Assembly (NCBI RefSeq): GCF_000760735.1 | Contig: NZ_JMEX01000008.1 | Span: forward strand, 1,579,502 to 1,643,501 | DNA from: Rhodococcoides fascians A44A | Lineage (GTDB): Bacteria; Actinomycetota; Actinomycetes; Mycobacteriales; Mycobacteriaceae | DNA: 64,000 nt | Direction: 5' to 3' | Shown here: in pieces, positions 59,037 to 64,000 of the stretch | Position numbering within the stretch: position 1 is the stretch's first letter | How the letters are laid out: every line of letters begins with the position of its first letter | Translations under genes and position numbers: made by a program | The notes under the pieces: model-generated | What the model saw: the letters and a program-made list of their open reading frames with translations, nothing else | The model's database searches: none | What the model was told of the DNA's origin: nothing

Positions 59037-60095
59037 ATGTCAACGGTCGTGCAGAGTGGTTCGACGGCGGCGAGTTCGCATGCTCCCAAGAGGAGCACGC
59101 GCAGACTGACCGACATCAAGTATCGATACCCCGGTCGCTACCTCGCGGCATGGGCCGCGTTGGCGCTCCTCATCGTTGCAGCGCTCATCGTTGCACCTGC
59201 CAGCCTCAAGGGAGACTCGGTCTGGGTTGTCACGGCGCTCGCCGGGACACTTGCGCTCGCTTCCATGGGGCAGATGCTCATCATCATGCTCGGAGCTATC
59301 GACCTCTCCGTGCCGGCAATTCTTGCGGCAGTGGCGGGAATCATCGTCCACTACGGCGGGGACGGTGCCAACGCCCCGCTCGTCCTCGTCGCAGCGGTAG
59401 CGATGGCGGTGGTGATCAGCACGGTGAACGGGATATTGATCTCGGTTCTCGGACTCAACTCACTGATCGTCACGCTGGCGACGTTCGGAATCGTCACCGG
59501 CCTCATCAGCTACTCGACCGGCGTCTCCTTCTCGCTGACCGGGCAAGCGCCCCAAGCTCTCCAAGACTTCGCGCAGCTGTCGGTCTTCCGCGTCAACGCG
59601 TGCTTCCTGGTCGCAGTCGTACTGGCCGCACTCCTCGCGGGCGTACTGCACCTGACACGTGCGGGTCGACGAGTCGCGGAGGTGGGTTCGAATCCGAGAG
59701 CGGCGCGCGCGCTAGGAGTCAGAGTCACCCGAGTGCGGCTGTCGAGCTTCGCGGCTGCAGGCCTTCTCTACGGACTCTCCGGAGTGCTGCTGTCCGGGTT
59801 CGTCGGTACGCCGGACAGCACCGTGGGTGTTCCGTATCAGCTGGCCACGGTGACCGCGGTCGGAATCGCAGGCGGAATTTTTGCGGGCGGGCCCGCGAGT
59901 GTCGCCAGCGTCGTCGTCGCATGCATCTTTCTCCAGTTGCTCGACCAGGCTCTTGCGATCCTCGGCCTCTCCGCCGGTGCCCGAACGATCGTCCAGGGCG
60001 CCGCCCTGGTGATCGCCGTCGCCGCAATCACCGTAGGAACGGTCGGCGCCAGCAGCGTCCGTCGATTCACCCGGTTGCTTCGCAGCAAGAGCTGA
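59037..60095 (+). CDS. ABC transporter permease (ribose/RbsC type)
   Basis: A 352-residue inner-membrane permease of the branched ribose/autoinducer type, with about 9-10 hydrophobic segments. MLIIMLGAIDLSVPAILA (about 80-97) is the RbsC-like GIDLSVG region, and GLNSLIVTLATFGIVTGLI and ARALGVRVTRVRLSSFAAAGLLYGLSGVLL follow (about 140 and 225-255). It is first in an importer operon with a binding protein and an unusual ATPase-permease fusion. With the permease domain of that fusion it would form a heterodimeric channel. Confidence 0.9.
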   Translation: MSTVVQSGSTAASSHAPKRSTRRLTDIKYRYPGRYLAAWAALALLIVAALIVAPASLKGDSVWVVTALAGTLALASMGQMLIIMLGAIDLSVPAILAAVAGIIVHYGGDGANAPLVLVAAVAMAVVISTVNGILISVLGLNSLIVTLATFGIVTGLISYSTGVSFSLTGQAPQALQDFAQLSVFRVNACFLVAVVLAALLAGVLHLTRAGRRVAEVGSNPRAARALGVRVTRVRLSSFAAAGLLYGLSGVLLSGFVGTPDSTVGVPYQLATVTAVGIAGGIFAGGPASVASVVVACIFLQLLDQALAILGLSAGARTIVQGAALVIAVAAITVGTVGASSVRRFTRLLRSKS

Positions 60096-60143
60096 CATGT
60101 TCCCTTCTTCGGTCCCGCGTTCCCCCAACACATGGAGTCAGAT

Positions 60144-61418
60144 ATGAGATCTTCCGCGTCACTGCCCAATCAGCGCCATCGTGCCCGTTCACGGCGCGCT
60201 CGATACGCCGCAGCCTTGGCTGCAGCGGCCTTGGTTGCAGGCTGCTCGAGCACTACTGCCGGGGATAGCGGCAGCGGTGCGTCTGTGGAACCGGTGTCGG
60301 CCGATATCGCCACTCCCGAGGCCCTGCAGGCGACCATCGACAAGGCCTTCCTACAGCCGATTCCCGCGGATTCACTCGACCCGACCATCCTGAACACCAT
60401 GGCCGTGGCATCCGTTCCTCTCACCGGCGAGCAAGATCAGACGTTTGCGGAGTGCATGCAGAGCAACGTCTGCGAAACCGGCCGCGGATCGCTCACCGTC
60501 GCGTTCGCAAACGACAACGTCAACCCGTGGCGCAGCATCTTCCGAGGCGAGATCACCGCTCAGGCGATAGCGTCGCCGCAGGTCGCGAAGATCGTCTACA
60601 ACTCGTCCACCGATGTCGCCGGTTTCCTCGCCAATTTCCAGAGCTTGGTGGCACAGCGCGTCGACGTCATCGTGCTCAACTCGATCTACGGTGGAGCCGT
60701 GGGCCCCGTCCTGCAGCAGGCGAAGGACGCCGGCATTCTCGTCGTCGAGGCCCAAACACCGTTGCCCGACGATGTGGTCGAAACGGTAGCGGCTCAGGTG
60801 GTTCCGGACCTTTGCCAGACCTACACCGAAGCAGGTGCAGCGATCGCCGCGACGAACGCGCCCAACAAGTCCTACGCGATGTACACCGGAATCCCGGGAA
60901 ACAGCAACGCAGCAACATGGCAGCCGTGCTTCGAGCGGTCGATGCAAGCCGCAGGGTGGACTCGCGCACTGGAAGGATTCACGCAGTGGACTCCCCAGGG
61001 AACAGCCCAGGCAGCCAACGCACTCCTGTCGTCCGGAACCACACCGGGTGCAATCGTGTACGACTACACCCCCGAAGACTTGGTGCGTCCGTTCGTCGAC
61101 CGCGGCCAGACACCGCCGGTCGTCATGTCCGACGTGGTGAACCAGTCCTGGCTGACCGCGTTCACGGAAGCTCGGAACGCCAACCTCAACCCAACCAGCT
61201 TCGTCACCAATAGTCAGGTATGGAGCGGACGAATCGCAGTTACTGCGGGAATCATGCTCAGAGCGGGGCAGGACGTCAACCGGCAGATGATTTCGCCCAA
61301 CCCGGTGGTTCCGCTCGACAGCGTACTGCAGAATGCCGACCCATCCATCCCCGCCAGCACACCGGTTCCGAGTCTTCTGACGCCCGCTCAGATCGCGCTC
61401 GCATTGTCCGCGTCATGA
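60144..61418 (+). CDS. ABC transporter substrate-binding lipoprotein
   Basis: A 424-residue periplasmic-binding-protein-like lipoprotein. A twin-arginine-rich start and hydrophobic stretch ends in ALVAGC, with the lipid-modified Cys near residue 34. The mature part shows the type I sugar-binding pattern LTVAFANDNVNPWRSIFRGEITAQA and SLVAQRVDVIVLNSIYGGAVGPVLQQAKDAGILVVEAQT. Two extra Cys may form a disulfide (about 103 and 109). About 60 extra N-terminal residues precede the fold. GGAG precedes ATG 60144. It delivers the ligand, probably polar and sugar-like or cyclitol-like, to the permeases. Confidence 0.88.
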   Translation: MRSSASLPNQRHRARSRRARYAAALAAAALVAGCSSTTAGDSGSGASVEPVSADIATPEALQATIDKAFLQPIPADSLDPTILNTMAVASVPLTGEQDQTFAECMQSNVCETGRGSLTVAFANDNVNPWRSIFRGEITAQAIASPQVAKIVYNSSTDVAGFLANFQSLVAQRVDVIVLNSIYGGAVGPVLQQAKDAGILVVEAQTPLPDDVVETVAAQVVPDLCQTYTEAGAAIAATNAPNKSYAMYTGIPGNSNAATWQPCFERSMQAAGWTRALEGFTQWTPQGTAQAANALLSSGTTPGAIVYDYTPEDLVRPFVDRGQTPPVVMSDVVNQSWLTAFTEARNANLNPTSFVTNSQVWSGRIAVTAGIMLRAGQDVNRQMISPNPVVPLDSVLQNADPSIPASTPVPSLLTPAQIALALSAS

Positions 61419-63925
61419 CCGTAGCGAATTCTCCCGTCGAGCAGGCGTCGACAACCAACCTCGATCCAGTATTGGTGATGACCGATGTCACCAAGGTATA
61501 CCCGGGTGTCCGAGCGCTCGACTCGATCTCCTTCGACGTACGACCAGGCGAGGTGCATGCGCTCGTCGGCGAAAACGGTTCCGGCAAGTCGACTCTGATC
61601 AAATCGGCCTCCGGTGTACTCACGCCGGAGCAGGGCAATGTGTTGATCGGTGGCACGGAGCTCGCCGGAAGCGGTGTGCGGCGAGCTCGTCAGCTCGGGC
61701 TCATGGTTGCCTACCAGGACACATCCCTCGTGGAAGACCTGACCGTTCGGCAGAACGTCGAACTCTCGTTCCACTCTGTCGGTGAGACGCCACCGGAGGA
61801 TCTCGACGGTCTGCTCGCACGATTCGACCTGCCCTTCGGAACCGGCGACACAGTGCGAGCTCTCGGACCCGGTTCCAGGCAGCTCCTCGAAGTTGCGAAG
61901 GCCATGGCTCACAACCCGCTCGTTCTGATGCTCGACGAGCCCACCGCAGCGTTGGACATGCGGTACGCAGAGCATCTCGACGGACTGGTTCGGACATCTC
62001 GCGACGAGGGCACGGCCATCGTCTACGTCAGCCATCGACTGCCTGAGGTTCGGCGTCTCGCCGACCGCGTGACCGTCATTCGCGACGGCGTCATCCAGGG
62101 AACCTTCGATTCGGGAAACTGGGAAGTCGACGACATCGTCGAGATGATGGTGGGCGCGCCGACTGCGCTCGAATTTCCCACCCGCGCACCGCGAGTGAAT
62201 GGTGCACCGGAGCGGTTGAGGGTCGTCGGACTCAGTGGGCAAGGATACGGTCCTGTCGACATCAGCGTCGCAGCCGGCGAGATCGTGGGACTTGCCGGTG
62301 CCGAAGGGAACGGGCAGCGCGAAGTACTGCGCGGAATGATCGGGATCGACCGGCACGCAGGCGATGTCTCGGTGGATGGTGCTCCGATCAAGCGGCTCAG
62401 TCCGCCCTCGGCGCTGGACGCCGGAATCAGTTTCCAAAGCGGCGATCGCGCTGCAGAATCGGTGTTTCTGCCACTGTCGGTGATGGCGAATGCCACAACC
62501 CAACTCGGGTCGGACGCCGGACCGTTCGGACTGGCCCTGCCGGGCCGTCTCAATTCTGAGTTCGAGAGCGCGAAAGCCAGTCTGGGAATTGTCGCCGCAT
62601 CGGCGCATCAGCCCATCAGTGCGCTCTCCGGTGGCAATGCGCAGAAAGCAGTGCTGGCGCGCGCCGCGTTGCGCCAGGTCAAGGTGTTGATGCTGGATGA
62701 ACCCACTCAGGGAGTGGACGCGAAAGCACGTCTGGACATCTACAGCCTCATTGCCGACACCGCGGACTCCGGTGTCGCCGTTGTGATCAACTCGTCTGAT
62801 TCCTCGGAACTGGCAGGACTGTGCGATCGAGTCGTCGTCATGTCGAAGGGCGTGGCGATTGAGGAATTGCCCTCTCCCACAACGGAAGCCGCAATCGTTC
62901 GCAGCTTCGTCGGTGCGGTCGATGTCGACGACGAGTCGGTCGGCCTTCCCATCGGCCCGAGTTGGTTGGGGCGGGCACTCGGTCGGGTGTCAGGCCAGAT
63001 TCCAGTGGCGATGCTGCTGATTCTGCTGGCACTGGTGTCCATCTACACGGGAACGCAATCGGAGGTCTTCTGGACTCCGCAGAACCTTGCCAACCTCTTG
63101 CTACTGACTTTGCCGCTCGCGTTCGTCGCGCTCGGACAGCAATACGTGATGGTGTCAGGTGGCCTGGATATTTCGGTTGGCTCCACCATGAGTCTCACCG
63201 TAGTCATCGCATCGCTGGTGCTACCGGATCTGTCGGCGGGCACCTTGCTCGTCGCGGTACCGGCATTCGTGCTCACCGCGCTGGTCATCGGATGTCTCAA
63301 CGCATTCCTGATCGAGAGGCTCAAGGTGAACGCCATCGTTGCGACCGTCGCGACGATGGCTATCATTGCTGGGCTCGCTATCGTGCTCAGACCCAAGCCT
63401 GAGGGGACTATCGCACCCGGGTTGAACTCGATGTTCTCACTCGGAATCGGTTTCGTTCCTGCACCTTTCATCGTTCTCGTCGTCATTGCCATCGGAGCCG
63501 AATGGTGGCTCCAACGTCGCCCCTCCGGCCTCGCATTGCGGGCGACCGGGTTCGACATGGAGTCCAGCCGACGGGTCGGTCAATCGGTCACCCGCGTGCG
63601 CACAGTGGGACTGTTGGTGTGTTCGTTCGGTGCTGTTGTCGGTGGAATCTTCCTAGCGTCGCAGACCGGCATCGGGTCCAATTCGGTCGGTGCGGGATAC
63701 ACGTTGACCTGTTTCGCCGCCGTGTTCCTGGGCGGAGCTGTACTGACGGGCGGTCGAGGCTCGTTCATCGGTGCGATCCTCGGAGCACTGTTCCTCTCTT
63801 TGTTGAACAACGTCACGCCGCTGCTCAACATCCCGGATTCGACGCGCCAAACCATCTACGGCTTCATTCTGCTGATCGCTGTCGGTACCTATGCGTATGC
63901 CCAACGGGGACGACGCCGTGCTTGA
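61415..63925 (+). CDS. fused ABC ATPase (two nucleotide domains) and permease
   Basis: An 836-residue fusion. Residues 15-250 form the first ATPase domain (VGENGSGKSTLIKSA Walker A, LGPGSRQLLEVAKAMAHNPLVLMLDEPTAALD). About 260-505 form a second, degenerate one (VGLAGAEGNGQREVL, LSGGNAQKAVLARAALRQVKVLMLDEPTQGVD), together equal to an RbsA-type ATPase. About 508-836 form an RbsC-type permease (FVALGQQYVMVSGGLDISVGSTMSL). In most bacteria these are separate genes. ATG overlaps the stop of the binding protein. It powers the importer of the island. Confidence 0.9.
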   Translation: MTVANSPVEQASTTNLDPVLVMTDVTKVYPGVRALDSISFDVRPGEVHALVGENGSGKSTLIKSASGVLTPEQGNVLIGGTELAGSGVRRARQLGLMVAYQDTSLVEDLTVRQNVELSFHSVGETPPEDLDGLLARFDLPFGTGDTVRALGPGSRQLLEVAKAMAHNPLVLMLDEPTAALDMRYAEHLDGLVRTSRDEGTAIVYVSHRLPEVRRLADRVTVIRDGVIQGTFDSGNWEVDDIVEMMVGAPTALEFPTRAPRVNGAPERLRVVGLSGQGYGPVDISVAAGEIVGLAGAEGNGQREVLRGMIGIDRHAGDVSVDGAPIKRLSPPSALDAGISFQSGDRAAESVFLPLSVMANATTQLGSDAGPFGLALPGRLNSEFESAKASLGIVAASAHQPISALSGGNAQKAVLARAALRQVKVLMLDEPTQGVDAKARLDIYSLIADTADSGVAVVINSSDSSELAGLCDRVVVMSKGVAIEELPSPTTEAAIVRSFVGAVDVDDESVGLPIGPSWLGRALGRVSGQIPVAMLLILLALVSIYTGTQSEVFWTPQNLANLLLLTLPLAFVALGQQYVMVSGGLDISVGSTMSLTVVIASLVLPDLSAGTLLVAVPAFVLTALVIGCLNAFLIERLKVNAIVATVATMAIIAGLAIVLRPKPEGTIAPGLNSMFSLGIGFVPAPFIVLVVIAIGAEWWLQRRPSGLALRATGFDMESSRRVGQSVTRVRTVGLLVCSFGAVVGGIFLASQTGIGSNSVGAGYTLTCFAAVFLGGAVLTGGRGSFIGAILGALFLSLLNNVTPLLNIPDSTRQTIYGFILLIAVGTYAYAQRGRRRA

Positions 63926-63959
63926 GCTCGACACAGAATCCACCATCGAGGAGTTCACC

Positions 63960-64000
63960 GTGCCCACAACGTTCGACACCGTCGTTCCCGGACTGACATT
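63960..64000 (+). CDS. start of a further gene, cut by the window end
   Basis: GTG 63960 follows GAGGAG (63948-63953) and opens VPTTFDTVVPGLT to the window edge. An alternative GTG at 63918 overlaps the end of the ABC fusion gene. Thirteen residues are too few to name a family, but spacing and ribosome binding site suggest another member of the importer operon. Confidence 0.4.
   Translation, partial: MPTTFDTVVPGLT

Noticed and set aside
1..64000. tRNA, rRNA, CRISPR arrays, intact transposases or integrases
   Set aside because: I found no such features. The decay near 2-6 kb shows gene loss but no readable mobile element.

Overview
The window looks like accessory catabolic DNA of a high-GC actinobacterium, most likely a Rhodococcus or a close relative. 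This rests on the moderately high GC, frequent GTG starts, ATGA/GTGA stop-start overlaps, a type II NADH dehydrogenase, an MmyB-type XRE regulator and the high density of MFS carriers, SDRs and acyl-CoA enzymes. I see no rRNA, tRNA, CRISPR array or intact insertion sequence.

Left part (1-6.4 kb): an SDR and a hotdog thioesterase on the minus strand, then a type II NADH dehydrogenase (ndh). They are surrounded by decayed DNA. This includes a frameshifted, stop-interrupted second copy of the ndh 3' half (about 2400-2720), the tail of a lost SDR (about 3085-3177) and a possible DUF3237 remnant (about 5700-6230).

Middle part (6.4-23.7 kb): four catabolic units. (i) SDR, MmgE/PrpD protein and ACS-type MFS carrier, followed by a convergent IclR regulator. 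(ii) MHS-type MFS carrier, aldehyde dehydrogenase and SDR. (iii) Asp/Glu-racemase-like protein, DUF1537 acid-sugar kinase and class II aldolase. (iv) MFS carrier and zinc alcohol dehydrogenase. Units ii, iii and iv share a 57-bp upstream element of fixed geometry: CTAT, 19 bases, TATTGGAC, 19 bases, TTAATGG. Its 5' part also lies before ndh and at 5154-5184. Together these suggest one regulon for uptake and breakdown of polyhydroxy-acid-like compounds.

23.7-30.2 kb: two small lipoproteins, an XRE regulator, a DedA-like membrane protein and two more MFS carriers.

Right part (30.2-64 kb): a large CoA-thioester degradation island. It has two aldehyde dehydrogenases, four SDRs, an alcohol dehydrogenase, an acyl-CoA ligase, two CaiB/BaiF proteins, three acyl-CoA dehydrogenase homologues, three crotonase-fold proteins (one BadI/MenB-like), a 3-hydroxyacyl-CoA dehydrogenase, a thiolase, transhydrogenase PntAB, a ribose-type ABC importer and a GntR/FadR regulator. 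Sites of the form TGTC-N-GACA occur at most of its promoters, so the GntR protein is probably the island repressor. A 2-methylfumaryl-CoA isomerase-like protein, a mesaconyl-CoA hydratase-like protein and a CitE-like lyase form a plausible route from mesaconyl-C1-CoA through citramalyl-CoA to acetyl-CoA and pyruvate. With the BadI-like ring hydrolase and an acyl-CoA dehydrogenase whose catalytic Glu position holds Asp, I infer degradation of a methyl-branched alicyclic acid or ketone, ring opening, beta-oxidation, and disposal of a C5 branched dicarboxyl-CoA. The actual substrate cannot be read from the sequence.
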